This document shows positions 31,734-40,230 of a stretch of DNA of 64,000 bases, in pieces. The translations under genes and the position numbers were made by a program. The DNA comes from Mesorhizobium kowhaii (GTDB lineage Bacteria; Pseudomonadota; Alphaproteobacteria; Rhizobiales; Rhizobiaceae), in contig NZ_MZXV01000085.1 of NCBI RefSeq assembly GCF_003253745.1, positions 303,367 to 367,366 of the forward strand, read 5' to 3'. The notes under the pieces are model-generated. The model saw nothing but the letters and a program-made list of their open reading frames with translations. It did not search any database and was not told the DNA's origin. The stretch's first letter is position 1; each line of letters begins with the position of its first letter.

Positions 31734-32258
31734 TCACTTCAGCATGTCGGCGACATGTTCGGCATGCTGCTCATGGCCCTGGAATATCTTCAGGCCGGTT
31801 TCCAGCAGGCTCTTCAGTTCGGCATTGCTGGCCGACGGAATGAGCAACGTTTCGAGAGCGCCGTTGACCTGCTTGTGGTAGGCGACCTCGTTGTCGACAT
31901 AGGCCTTGTCGAAGGCAGCACCCTCAAGCTTGGCGAGCTTGGCCCTTTCTTCGGCCGCCGCCTTGCTCAGCGCCTGGCTGGTGGCGTTGTCTTCGGGCGT
32001 CACCTTCAGCTTCTTGACCAGGTCGAGCGCCTGCACGTTCACGGCTTCGTGGTCGCGCACCATGTCGTTGGCGAAATCCACGACGTCCTTGTTCTTCGAT
32101 TTCTCGATCGCCAGCTTGGCAGCTTCAACGTCGATGACCCCGGCCGTGTAGGCGATGTGGGCGATCTGTGGGTCGGTCGGCTTGTCGGCCGCTTGTGCGA
32201 ACGGGGCAGTGCCAAGCAGCAGCATGGCGGCCAGGGCAGCGGTGTGTCGGATAAGCAT
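31734..32258 (-). CDS. DUF4142 exported protein
   Basis: A 174-residue protein with a signal peptide (MLIRHTAALAAMLLLGTAPFAQA) and a DUF4142 four-helix, ferritin-like body (IAHIAYTAGVIDVEAAKLA; FANDMVRDHEAVN; HKQVNGALETLLIPSA). DUF4142 proteins are often linked to stress response. It lies between the sigma factor and cupredoxin genes, 11 bases from the latter start. A GGAAC on the minus strand (plus 32342-32346) could be part of a sigma-factor promoter. Confidence 0.85.
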   Translation of the reverse strand: MLIRHTAALAAMLLLGTAPFAQAADKPTDPQIAHIAYTAGVIDVEAAKLAIEKSKNKDVVDFANDMVRDHEAVNVQALDLVKKLKVTPEDNATSQALSKAAAEERAKLAKLEGAAFDKAYVDNEVAYHKQVNGALETLLIPSASNAELKSLLETGLKIFQGHEQHAEHVADMLK

Positions 32259-32364
32259 GGCATCTCCTTCGCCCGGACACGGGACTCGCGCCGGACAGCG
32301 TTTCTCGGTTGACGGTCATTGGATGCCGGGCAGCGGCAAACGTTCCCAAGGAATCGGCGAACGG

Positions 32365-33039
32365 TCAGCTTTCCAGGCCGAGCCGCCGCATCACGGCACT
32401 GGTCAGCCTTTCGCAACGTCGGCCGGCGAAGGGGAACGCATCGAGCAGCACCGGCCCGATCTGGTCGTCCAGTGCCTTGCGCACCAGGGCGCGGGCGCGG
32501 TGCAGCCTCGTCTTGACGGTTTGTGGCCGCACGCCGAGAAGGTCGGCGGTCTCTTCGATGCTCAGCCCCTCGATCACCCGTGCCACGAACACCGTCCGGT
32601 AGACATCGGGAAGTCTGTCGGTGGCCCGTTCGACCAGTTGGAGGATCTGCCGTTGCGCCATCGTCCGTTCCGGATCGTCGCTGGGGTTGAGGGGGAACCG
32701 GATGATCTCGGCTTGCGGATTTTCCGGCATTGACACCGTTCTGCGCCTTTTGCGCAGGCGGCCGAGCGCCTCGTTGATGACGATGCGCGACAGCCATGTG
32801 GCGAGCGAGGAGTCGCCGCGAAACGCATCGAGATGAGCGAAGGCCCTGACATAGGCCTCCTGCACGATGTCCTCGGCCTCGCTGTCATTGCGCACCACGC
32901 CGCGGGCGATGCGGTAGAGCCTCTGGTTGTACGTCTTGATGATGGTGCGGAAAGCATCGCCCTCGCGCGCCAAGGCGCGGCGCACGAGCTGCATCTCGCC
33001 TGAAGCGACAGAAGGCATGGCCGTCAAGACAGCAGGCAT
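32365..33039 (-). CDS. ECF-type RNA polymerase sigma factor
   Basis: A 224-residue sigma-70 family protein with region 2 (EAEDIVQEAYVRAFAHLDAF) and region 4 (LSIEETADLLGVRPQTVKTRLHRAR). The start MPAVLTAMP was chosen; longer forms are possible. No anti-sigma gene is adjacent. The next genes on the strand encode DUF4142 and a cupredoxin, a grouping I have met in rhizobia, so these are likely targets or co-transcribed partners. Confidence 0.85.
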   Translation of the reverse strand: MPAVLTAMPSVASGEMQLVRRALAREGDAFRTIIKTYNQRLYRIARGVVRNDSEAEDIVQEAYVRAFAHLDAFRGDSSLATWLSRIVINEALGRLRKRRRTVSMPENPQAEIIRFPLNPSDDPERTMAQRQILQLVERATDRLPDVYRTVFVARVIEGLSIEETADLLGVRPQTVKTRLHRARALVRKALDDQIGPVLLDAFPFAGRRCERLTSAVMRRLGLES

Positions 33040-33141
33040 GGCCAGTTCCTCTACCCAATCTCGGACCGGAACCCCGATTGAGAGATTGGATGGCATTGCC
33101 GGCAAAAGGTTCCCGGCCGTTTTCGCCGGATCCGGCGGCGG

Positions 33142-34227
33142 CTACCGTACCGCTTCCGGCGAGGGCTTGTCAGCAACCTGCAGGCGCGCCGTGGCCGCCA
33201 GCAGATCGGTCTGCGTGATCAGCCCGAGAATCCGCTTGTCGTCGTCGACGATGATGACCGAATGGCTGCGGCCGTCGGTGAGTACGGGCAGCAGACCCAT
33301 GGCGGCGAAACCGGCGTCGGCTATCGCCGCGGGCGATGTCACGGATCCGACCGTGCCGGAGGCCAGCGCCAGTTCCCGCAATCCCACGGTGCCTGCCAGC
33401 CTTGCCTCGGCGTTGACGACCGGCAAGGTACGGATGTTGTGGTCAAGCAGCAATTGCCGCGCCGCCTCGATCGAGGTGTGTTCGTCAACCGAGATCACAT
33501 CGCGCGACATGATGTCCTCGCACAGAAGGTTCTGGTGCGCGCGCACCAGCGCCTGCAATTCGACTTGCCGCAGCAGCCGGTCGAGATCGTTGCGATCGAT
33601 ATCGAACGTCTCGTCGAGCGCGCCAAGCGCGGCATCGATGTCCTCGGGCTGGAAGCCGACGCGCAGCCGCGCCGGCGGATCGACGGTGCCGTGGCTGTTC
33701 GTCGGGGGAATCGGCACGTGTGGGTAATTGCGCCGGGCCAGCTTGTGGAATCCGTAGCCGAGCGCCACCAGCAGAAGCGAGTTCAGTGCCACCGGCACGA
33801 ATGGAAACAAGAAGCCGGCGCTGATGACGGCAGGCCCTCCCAACACGGCGGTCAGGGCCGCCGCCCCGCCTGGAGGATGCAGGCAGCGCGTGAACGACAT
33901 GGCGGCGATGGCCAGCGCCACCGCGATGCCGGTGGCAAGGGCGGTTTCGTGGATGAAATGCGCCACGATCACGCCGATCAGTGCCGAAATCGTGTTGCCG
34001 CCGATGATCGACCATGGCTGCGCCAGCGGACTGGCCGGCACCGCGAACAGGAGCACGGCCGACGCGCCCATCGGCGCCACCAGCAGCGGCACGTGCGGGC
34101 CGCTGCCGAGCACCAGACCGCCGATCGCGCCGGTCAGTGCAATGCCGATCGTCGCGCCGATGCAGGCGATGACGCGCTCGCGCAGTGTCGCGCCGGCAAG
34201 AATGGGAACAAAAAGGCGAAAGGCCAT
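33142..34227 (-). CDS. HPP family membrane protein with CBS domains
   Basis: A 361-residue protein. Four membrane helices near residues 15-165 contain the family motif FTRCLHPPGGAAALTAV, with the HPP triplet. Two CBS domains follow in the C-terminal half (EDIMSRDVISVDEHTSI; HSVIIVDDDKRILGLITQTDL). HPP proteins have been linked to nitrite transport in chloroplasts and cyanobacteria; the CBS pair would sense adenine nucleotides. Start MAFRLFV at 34227 chosen as the membrane part begins shortly after. Confidence 0.85.
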   Translation of the reverse strand: MAFRLFVPILAGATLRERVIACIGATIGIALTGAIGGLVLGSGPHVPLLVAPMGASAVLLFAVPASPLAQPWSIIGGNTISALIGVIVAHFIHETALATGIAVALAIAAMSFTRCLHPPGGAAALTAVLGGPAVISAGFLFPFVPVALNSLLLVALGYGFHKLARRNYPHVPIPPTNSHGTVDPPARLRVGFQPEDIDAALGALDETFDIDRNDLDRLLRQVELQALVRAHQNLLCEDIMSRDVISVDEHTSIEAARQLLLDHNIRTLPVVNAEARLAGTVGLRELALASGTVGSVTSPAAIADAGFAAMGLLPVLTDGRSHSVIIVDDDKRILGLITQTDLLAATARLQVADKPSPEAVR

Positions 34228-34480
34228 GGGCGTCGGAAAACTCTGCCGGTATTCCAGAGGAAAGTCGAAACCGCGATGATTGCACCGCAATGACGCGGCA
34301 TTGTCGAAGTTGAAAGCCAAATTGATCCGCGAAGGTGCGGTTTTGAGAAATAGAATTCCGTGACATTTGTCACCGCATCCGCCCGCGGTGCCGATTTGGC
34401 TCCGCAGGGCAAAGTGGCGGTTCACCTATCTTTCGAGCTGCTTTTACCGATCCGCTGAATTTGGCAGGTGCCCTGATCGC

Positions 34481-35665
34481 TCAGGCAGCCGCCGCTGCGG
34501 CCAGGCCGCGCAGAATGTCGGCCTTCAGGTCTTCGACATCCTCGAGGCCGATTTGCAGGCGGATCAACGGGCCTTCATACGGGCCCCTTGCAACAACGCG
34601 GTCGCCGAGCCAGACCGGCACCGCAAGGCTCTCATAGCCGCCCCAGGAATAGCCGAGGCCGAAGATCTGCAGCGCGTCGAGGAAGGCGTGCTGCTGCTTC
34701 TGGCTACCGCCGGCAAGCACGATGGAAAAGATGCCGCTCGAGCCGGAGAAGTCGCGCTTCCACAGGCCATGGTCCGGATGGCTGGGAAGGGCAGGGTGGA
34801 GCACGCGCGCCACGCCCGTCTGGCCCTCGAGCCAGGAGGCGATGGCGAGCGCGCTGCGCTGATGATGCTCCAGACGCACGCCCATGGTGCGCAGGCCACG
34901 CAGCACCTGATAGACATCGTCGGGCCCAGCGCAGCAGCCAAGCGTGCAGAAGCTTTCGTAAAGATGCTTCCAGCAGCCTTCGTTGGCCGAGACCGTGCCA
35001 AGCAGCACGTCGGAATGACCGGCCGGATATTTCGTCGCCGCATGGATCGAGATGTCGACGCCGTGGTCGAGCGGACGGAAATACAGCGGCGTCGCCCAGG
35101 TATTGTCCATCATGACGATGGCGCCTGCGGCGTGCGCCGCCTTGACGATGGCCGGGATGTCCTGCAGCTCGAACGTGTTGGAGGCTGGCGATTCCGTGAA
35201 CACCACCTTGGTGTTGGGCTTGATCAACGCCGCGATGCCGGCGCCGACATCGGGGGCGTAGTACTCGACCTCGACACCCAGCCGCTTCAGCATCGTGTCG
35301 GCGAAGTTGCGCGTCGGGTGATAGATGGAATCGACGATCAGCAGGTGGTCGCCCGCCGACACGAAGGCGAGCAGCGGCACGGTCACCGCCGCAAGGCCCG
35401 AAGGCACCACGATCGTGCCGGCCGACCCTTCCAGTGCATCTATGGCGTGGGCAAGAGCATCGGTCGTCGGCGTGCCGCGTGTGCCGTAAGTGTATTTCTG
35501 GCTGCGTGCCGCCATCGACGCCGCGTCGGGATAAAGCACGGTCGAGGCATGCACCACCGGTGGATTGACGAAGCCGAAATAGTCATGCGGATTGTTGCCC
35601 GAATGGGCCAGCCGCGTGTTGATCCCCATGCTGCTGGTAAGTTGCCTGTCGCCGTTTTTCGCCAT
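34481..35665 (-). CDS. metC: Cystathionine beta-lyase
   Basis: A 394-residue PLP enzyme of the Cys/Met metabolism family, probably converting cystathionine to homocysteine, pyruvate and ammonia in methionine synthesis. SIHAATKYPAGHSDVLLGT carries the PLP lysine in ATKY. YTYGTRGTPTTDAL and VVPSGLAA bind phosphate. Start MAKNGDR at 35665. Related enzymes such as O-succinylhomoserine sulfhydrylase look alike, but the overall pattern (SQKQQHAFLDALQIFGLGYSWGGYES region) fits MetC best. Confidence 0.85.
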   Translation of the reverse strand: MAKNGDRQLTSSMGINTRLAHSGNNPHDYFGFVNPPVVHASTVLYPDAASMAARSQKYTYGTRGTPTTDALAHAIDALEGSAGTIVVPSGLAAVTVPLLAFVSAGDHLLIVDSIYHPTRNFADTMLKRLGVEVEYYAPDVGAGIAALIKPNTKVVFTESPASNTFELQDIPAIVKAAHAAGAIVMMDNTWATPLYFRPLDHGVDISIHAATKYPAGHSDVLLGTVSANEGCWKHLYESFCTLGCCAGPDDVYQVLRGLRTMGVRLEHHQRSALAIASWLEGQTGVARVLHPALPSHPDHGLWKRDFSGSSGIFSIVLAGGSQKQQHAFLDALQIFGLGYSWGGYESLAVPVWLGDRVVARGPYEGPLIRLQIGLEDVEDLKADILRGLAAAAAA

Positions 35666-35993
35666 TCTTCTTCGCCTTGTTCGACAAGGCGCTAGCCATA
35701 GTGCCACGGCTTTGGCCGTGCAACCGGCCTGCACCCGCCAGGGAACCGACTTCGGATGTACCAAGTCGTCTCTGGTGAAGGGCGCTCAGTCTTGCCCGGT
35801 CCGAACGCATTGCGCCCTTGGGTCGATCGGCTATTGAAGACGGCCGGGAAAGATATATGATTGAATCCTAATATTTTTCCCGGACTGCCTCGATCAGACG
35901 CTGCCGGATGATCGTTCCCGGTTGACCTCCTGATCCCCTGCGATCCGGGCATCTCGCTTGCAGAGCAATGAATGCAGCCAGGGGAGGAATGCC
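35666..35993. other. Divergent intergenic region
   Basis: 328 bases between metC and the DUF1326 gene with no supported gene. It must contain both promoters. AT-richer DNA near 35850-35880 and an AGGGGAGGA ribosome site before 35994 are the only marked features. Confidence 0.5.
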
Positions 35994-36629
35994 ATGACCG
36001 ACGTCAAGTGGATGATCAAGGCGCGCGAGTTCGTCAACTGCAACTGCGCCTATGGCTGCCCGTGCCAGTTCAACGCCTTGCCGACGCATGGATCCTGCCG
36101 GGCGGTGATCGGCGTGGAAATCGAAAGCGGCTATCACGGCGATACCAAGCTGGATGGCTTGCGCTTTGCCGGTGTCTTCCGTTGGCCTGGCGCAATTCAC
36201 CAGGGCAAGGGCGAGGCGGCAGTGGTCATTGACGAGCGGGCGACCGAGGCGCAGCGCGGCGCGCTGCTGCGCATTCTCAGCGGTGAGGACACCGAACCCG
36301 GCGCGACCATATTCCAGGTCTTTTCGACCACGCTGGAGACGGTCCACGATCCGATCTTCGCGGCAATAGACTTCGAAGTGGACGTCGATGCCCGAGCGGC
36401 TCGCCTGGACGTGCCGGGCGTAGCCTCGGGCCACGGCGAGCCGATCAAGAATCCCGTCACCGGTGCAGAGCATCGGGCGCGCATCGACCTCACGCATGGT
36501 TTCGAATACTCGCTTGCCGAGGTCGGGCGCGGCTGGACCAAGGCAACCGGCCCGATCAGGTTCGAACTGGCGGACTCGCACAGCCATTTCGCCAATTTGC
36601 ACCTTTCGCAAAGCGGTATCGTGCATTGA
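35994..36629 (+). CDS. DUF1326 family protein
   Basis: A 211-residue cytosolic protein of DUF1326. The family signature is visible at once: FVNCNCAYGCPCQFNALPTHGSC, a cysteine-rich N-terminus likely to bind metal. A strong ribosome site precedes the ATG. It is followed after 9 bases by a DUF2182 membrane protein gene; the two families are regularly paired. Function is unproven; metal handling is plausible. Confidence 0.85.
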   Translation: MTDVKWMIKAREFVNCNCAYGCPCQFNALPTHGSCRAVIGVEIESGYHGDTKLDGLRFAGVFRWPGAIHQGKGEAAVVIDERATEAQRGALLRILSGEDTEPGATIFQVFSTTLETVHDPIFAAIDFEVDVDARAARLDVPGVASGHGEPIKNPVTGAEHRARIDLTHGFEYSLAEVGRGWTKATGPIRFELADSHSHFANLHLSQSGIVH

Positions 36630-36638
36630 CCTGATCCG

Positions 36639-37514
36639 ATGAGCGACACGGCCCTTGAGGCGGTGCTGCAGCGCGACCGCACGGTCGTGACGGCTGCGCT
36701 CGTCATCATTGCCGTGCTCGCATGGGCCTATGTGCTGTGGCTCGCCGCCGACATGACCACGCCGAACGCCGCAAGTGGCGACATGGCTGGCATGGACATG
36801 TCGGGTACCAATGCGGGCGGCATGGACATGCCGGGTATGGACATGGGTGGCATGGACATGGGAGCCGCGGTTGCGCCCGGTTTCCGGGCCTGGGCGCCAG
36901 CCGATTTCGCTTTCATCTTCGCCATGTGGGCCGTCATGATGGTTGGCATGATGACGCCGTCGGTCGCGCCGATGGTGCTGCTCTATGCCGGGGTCGGTCG
37001 CAAGGCGCGGGCCGGCGGGCGGCCCATCGCATCGACTGCATGGTTTTTTACCGGCTATCTGCTCGTCTGGGTTGCCTTCAGCGCCGCGGCGACCGGCGCG
37101 CAATGGCTGCTGGCCAGTCTCACCTTGCTGAGCCCGATGATGACAACCAACAGTACGGTTCTCGGCGGCCTCGTCCTGATCGCCGCCGGCCTCTATCAAT
37201 GGACGCCGATGAAGGGCGTCTGCCTGCAGCAATGCCAGGCACCGATCGCATTTCTGGCCAGTCATGGCGGGTTCCGCTCCGATCCGCTTTGTGCGCTTCG
37301 CTTCGGGATCCATCATGGCGCCTATTGCCTCGGCTGTTGCTGGGCGTTGATGGCGCTCCTGTTCGTCGGCGGCGTCATGAACGTGCTGTGGATCGCCGGC
37401 ATCGCCATCCTCATTCTCCTGGAGAAGACCGTCCCGACCGGGCAGCTGATCCCGCGCATCTCCGGCGCGCTGATGGCGGCAATCGGTGCCTGGCTGCTCG
37501 TTCAAGCACTCTGA
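36639..37514 (+). CDS. DUF2182 membrane protein with Met-rich loop
   Basis: A 291-residue membrane protein of DUF2182. After the first helix, residues about 49-76 form a loop of repeated GMDM units. AFIFAMWAVMMVGMMTPSVAPMVLL and HHGAYCLGCCWALMALLFVGGVMN are family blocks with further methionines, a histidine pair and cysteines. The methionine repeats look like a copper-binding loop as in copper transport proteins. Coupled to the DUF1326 gene, so the pair may form a metal transport or trafficking unit. Confidence 0.85.
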   Translation: MSDTALEAVLQRDRTVVTAALVIIAVLAWAYVLWLAADMTTPNAASGDMAGMDMSGTNAGGMDMPGMDMGGMDMGAAVAPGFRAWAPADFAFIFAMWAVMMVGMMTPSVAPMVLLYAGVGRKARAGGRPIASTAWFFTGYLLVWVAFSAAATGAQWLLASLTLLSPMMTTNSTVLGGLVLIAAGLYQWTPMKGVCLQQCQAPIAFLASHGGFRSDPLCALRFGIHHGAYCLGCCWALMALLFVGGVMNVLWIAGIAILILLEKTVPTGQLIPRISGALMAAIGAWLLVQAL

Positions 37515-37945
37515 GCATGTGCTCTCCTCCCGTTTCCGGGCGGCACGGCCATGCGACCCCATCGCTCGCCATGGAACAGTCTTTGGATATGCCAATTTAT
37601 CCCGGGATAAATTCAGTGACGCGCAGTGAATCCGCGGGACGGATTTTCGCCGGCATAGTGCGGATCTGCGCCCGCCGGACTTTGCCAATTTTGTTTGCCT
37701 GGCTTGCTAATTTCCTGACGCTCCTGGCTGCAATTCAGGCATTTGCGGCCGCTGGTTTTCAAACTCTTTCGAATTCGGTCATTTTCCTTGACCTCACGGG
37801 AATTATCGCCTTCGATGCCATTCGTGAATGGGAGGCGGCGCGTCGATTGCGATGCGGGTTTCTGGGTATGGGCCGGAATGGGAGCTGCGTTCACACGGGA
37901 AAGGTCAGGGTTTACCTGAAAAACAGAGAAAAGGGTCTGTGGGTC
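37515..37945. other. Long leader region before aapJ
   Basis: 431 bases without a supported gene. It contains a perfect 20-bp palindrome (37594-37613), a relatively T-rich segment around 37680-37800 and the ribosome site of aapJ. The frame open through it lacks protein-like composition. Confidence 0.5.
37594..37613. promoter_or_regulatory. Perfect 20-bp palindrome, probable operator
   Basis: AATTTATCCCGGGATAAATT is its own reverse complement. It lies 80 bases after the DUF2182 stop and about 330 before aapJ. No U-tract follows, so it is more likely a protein-binding site than a terminator. The regulator is unknown and not adjacent. Confidence 0.55.
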
Positions 37946-38974
37946 ATGAAACATATTGCTATCGGCATTCTTGGCGCCGCCACGCTTGGGTTGATGGCGT
38001 CTGCCGCCTCGGCAACGACGCTCGACACCGTCAAGGCGAAAGGCTTCATCCAGTGCGGTGTCTCGACCGGCCTGGCTGGCTTCTCGGCGCCGGACGACAA
38101 GGGTGACTGGCAAGGCATCGACGCGGATTTCTGCCGCGCTGTCGCGGCCGCCGTCTTTGGTGACGGCACCAAGGTCAAGTTCACGCCACTCAGCGCCAAG
38201 GAGCGGTTCACCGCGCTGCAATCCGGCGAGGTCGACATCCTGTCGCGCAACACCACTTGGACCATCAACCGCGACACGGCGCTTGGCCTGAACTTCGTCG
38301 GCACCACCTACTATGACGGCCAGGGCTTCATGATCAACGCCAAGAAGCTGCCCGGCGTCAATTCCGCGCTGCAGCTTTCCGGCGCCGCCGTCTGCGTGCA
38401 GAGCGGCACGACCACAGAGCTCAACCTCGCCGACTATTTCAAGGCCAACAAGATGGAGTACAACCCGGTCGTCTTCGAGAAGCTGGAAGAGGTCAACGCC
38501 GCCTATGACGCAGGCCGTTGCGACGTCTACACCACCGATCAGTCGGGTCTTTATGGCATTCGCCTGACGCTGGGCTCGCCGGCCGACCATGTCGTGCTGC
38601 CCGAGATCATCTCCAAGGAGCCGCTCGGACCGGCCGTGCGCCAGGGCGACGACCAGTGGTACCACATCGTCAAGTGGACCTATTTCGCGCTGCTCGACGC
38701 AGAGGAGCTCGGCATCACCAAGGCCAATGTCGACGAAATGAAGAGCTCCGCCAGCCCGGAGATCAAGCGCGTGCTCGGCCAGGAAGCCGATACCAAGATC
38801 GGCACCGATCTCGGCGTTTCCAATGATTGGGTCGTCAACATCGTCAAGGCTGTCGGCAACTATGGCGAGATGTTCGACCGCAATGTCGGCTCGGGCAGCC
38901 CGCTCAAGATCGCCCGCGGCATCAACGCGCTATGGACCAAGGGCGGCCTGCAATACGCTCCGCCGATCCGCTGA
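37946..38974 (+). CDS. aapJ: General L-amino-acid ABC transporter, substrate-binding protein
   Basis: A 342-residue periplasmic binding protein with signal peptide (MKHIAIGILGAATLGLMASAASA). TLDTVKAKGFIQCGVSTGLAGFS and DAGRCDVYTTDQSGLYGIR are characteristic of AapJ, the binding component of the broad-specificity rhizobial amino acid permease. First gene of a four-gene operon in the order J-Q-M-P, 64 bases before aapQ. Involved in amino acid uptake and, in symbiosis, amino acid exchange (known for Rhizobium leguminosarum Aap). Confidence 0.93.
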   Translation: MKHIAIGILGAATLGLMASAASATTLDTVKAKGFIQCGVSTGLAGFSAPDDKGDWQGIDADFCRAVAAAVFGDGTKVKFTPLSAKERFTALQSGEVDILSRNTTWTINRDTALGLNFVGTTYYDGQGFMINAKKLPGVNSALQLSGAAVCVQSGTTTELNLADYFKANKMEYNPVVFEKLEEVNAAYDAGRCDVYTTDQSGLYGIRLTLGSPADHVVLPEIISKEPLGPAVRQGDDQWYHIVKWTYFALLDAEELGITKANVDEMKSSASPEIKRVLGQEADTKIGTDLGVSNDWVVNIVKAVGNYGEMFDRNVGSGSPLKIARGINALWTKGGLQYAPPIR

Positions 38975-39038
38975 TCGAAATGTGATCCGGAAGGCAGATT
39001 GTCTGCCTTCCGGTTTCTCTTTCCAGGGGGACGGTCGA

Positions 39039-40226
39039 ATGGCATCGCAGGAAGTTCTACGCGAGGAGCCAAGTCGCGCTTCTCTTATCAACGACCCGAA
39101 AGTCCGCAGCATTTTCTATCAATGCCTGGTCGTTGCTTTGTTGGTGTCCGGTGTCTGGTGGATCGTTCACAACACGATCGTGAACCTGACCAACCTGCAC
39201 ATTGCCTCCGGCTTCGCCTTTCTGAGAGGCCGCGCCGGCTTCGACATTTCCGATACGGCGATCGCCTATACGTCGGACTCCACCTATGGCCGGGCCATCA
39301 TCGTCGGCTTGATCAACACGTTGATCGTCGCGTTTGTCGGCATCATCACCGCCACCATCATCGGTTTCATCGTCGGCATCGGCCGGCTGTCGAAAAACTG
39401 GCTGATCCAGAAGATCTGCACCGTCTATGTCGAGGTGTTCCGCAACATTCCGCCGCTGCTGGTCATCTTCTTCTGGTATTCCGGCGTGCTGGCGGTGCTG
39501 CCTGCGCCGCGCGACAGCATCAACCTGCCGTTCAGCTCGTTCCTCAACCAGCGCGGCTTCTATTTTCCGCGTGCCATCTGGGGCGACGGCTCGTGGCTGA
39601 TCCTGGTGGGACTGCTTGCCGGCATTGCCATGGCGTGGTTCGTTGCCCACAAGGCGCATCAGCGGCAGATGGCGACCGGCCAGCAATTCCCGGTGTTCTG
39701 GACATCGCTGGCGCTGATTATCGGGCTGCCGCTGCTCGCCTACGCGCTGAGCGGCTTTCCGCTGACCTTCGATTTTCCGAAGCAATCGACTTTCAACTTG
39801 ACTGGCGGCTTCGTCGTCAAGCCGGAATTCCTGTCGCTCTACCTGGCGCTGTCCTTCTATACCGCCGCCTTCATCGCCGAGATCGTGCGCGCCGGCATTC
39901 GCGGCGTCGCCAGAGGTCAGAGCGAGGCTACGGCAGCGCTCGGCCTGCGTGCCGGCCAGGCGTTGCGGCTGGTGGTTGTACCTCAGGCCATGCGCATCGT
40001 CATTCCGCCGCTGGCCAGTCAGTATCTCAACCTGACCAAGAACTCCTCACTCGCCATCGCCATCGGCTATCCCGACCTGACGGCGACGACCGGCACGGTG
40101 CTCAACCAAACCGGCCAGGCGGTGGAGTGCGTGGTCATCATGATGGTGATCTATCTGGCCATCAGCCTTCTGACCTCGCTGTTGATGAACTGGTTCAACG
40201 CCAAAATGGCGCTGGTGGAGAGATAG
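39039..40226 (+). CDS. aapQ: General L-amino-acid ABC transporter, permease AapQ
   Basis: A 395-residue inner-membrane permease with about eight helices. The binding-protein-dependent transport loop is EIVRAGIRGVARGQSEATAALGLRAGQ, where the ATPase docks. Blocks such as VEVFRNIPPLLVIFFWYSG are typical of the HisM/GlnP group. AGGGGGA precedes the ATG. It pairs with AapM to form the channel. Confidence 0.92.
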   Translation: MASQEVLREEPSRASLINDPKVRSIFYQCLVVALLVSGVWWIVHNTIVNLTNLHIASGFAFLRGRAGFDISDTAIAYTSDSTYGRAIIVGLINTLIVAFVGIITATIIGFIVGIGRLSKNWLIQKICTVYVEVFRNIPPLLVIFFWYSGVLAVLPAPRDSINLPFSSFLNQRGFYFPRAIWGDGSWLILVGLLAGIAMAWFVAHKAHQRQMATGQQFPVFWTSLALIIGLPLLAYALSGFPLTFDFPKQSTFNLTGGFVVKPEFLSLYLALSFYTAAFIAEIVRAGIRGVARGQSEATAALGLRAGQALRLVVVPQAMRIVIPPLASQYLNLTKNSSLAIAIGYPDLTATTGTVLNQTGQAVECVVIMMVIYLAISLLTSLLMNWFNAKMALVER

Positions 40227-40230
40227 GGAC

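Noticed and set aside
35868..37688. 606-residue open frame on the minus strand
   Set aside because: Antisense to the DUF1326 and DUF2182 genes, which have recognisable family motifs and good starts. Its composition is that of a shadow frame.
36722..37945. Apparent long N-terminal extension of the aapJ frame
   Set aside because: The frame is open upstream of aapJ, but the signal peptide starts at 37946 and the preceding residues are the out-of-frame reading of DUF2182 and of the gap.
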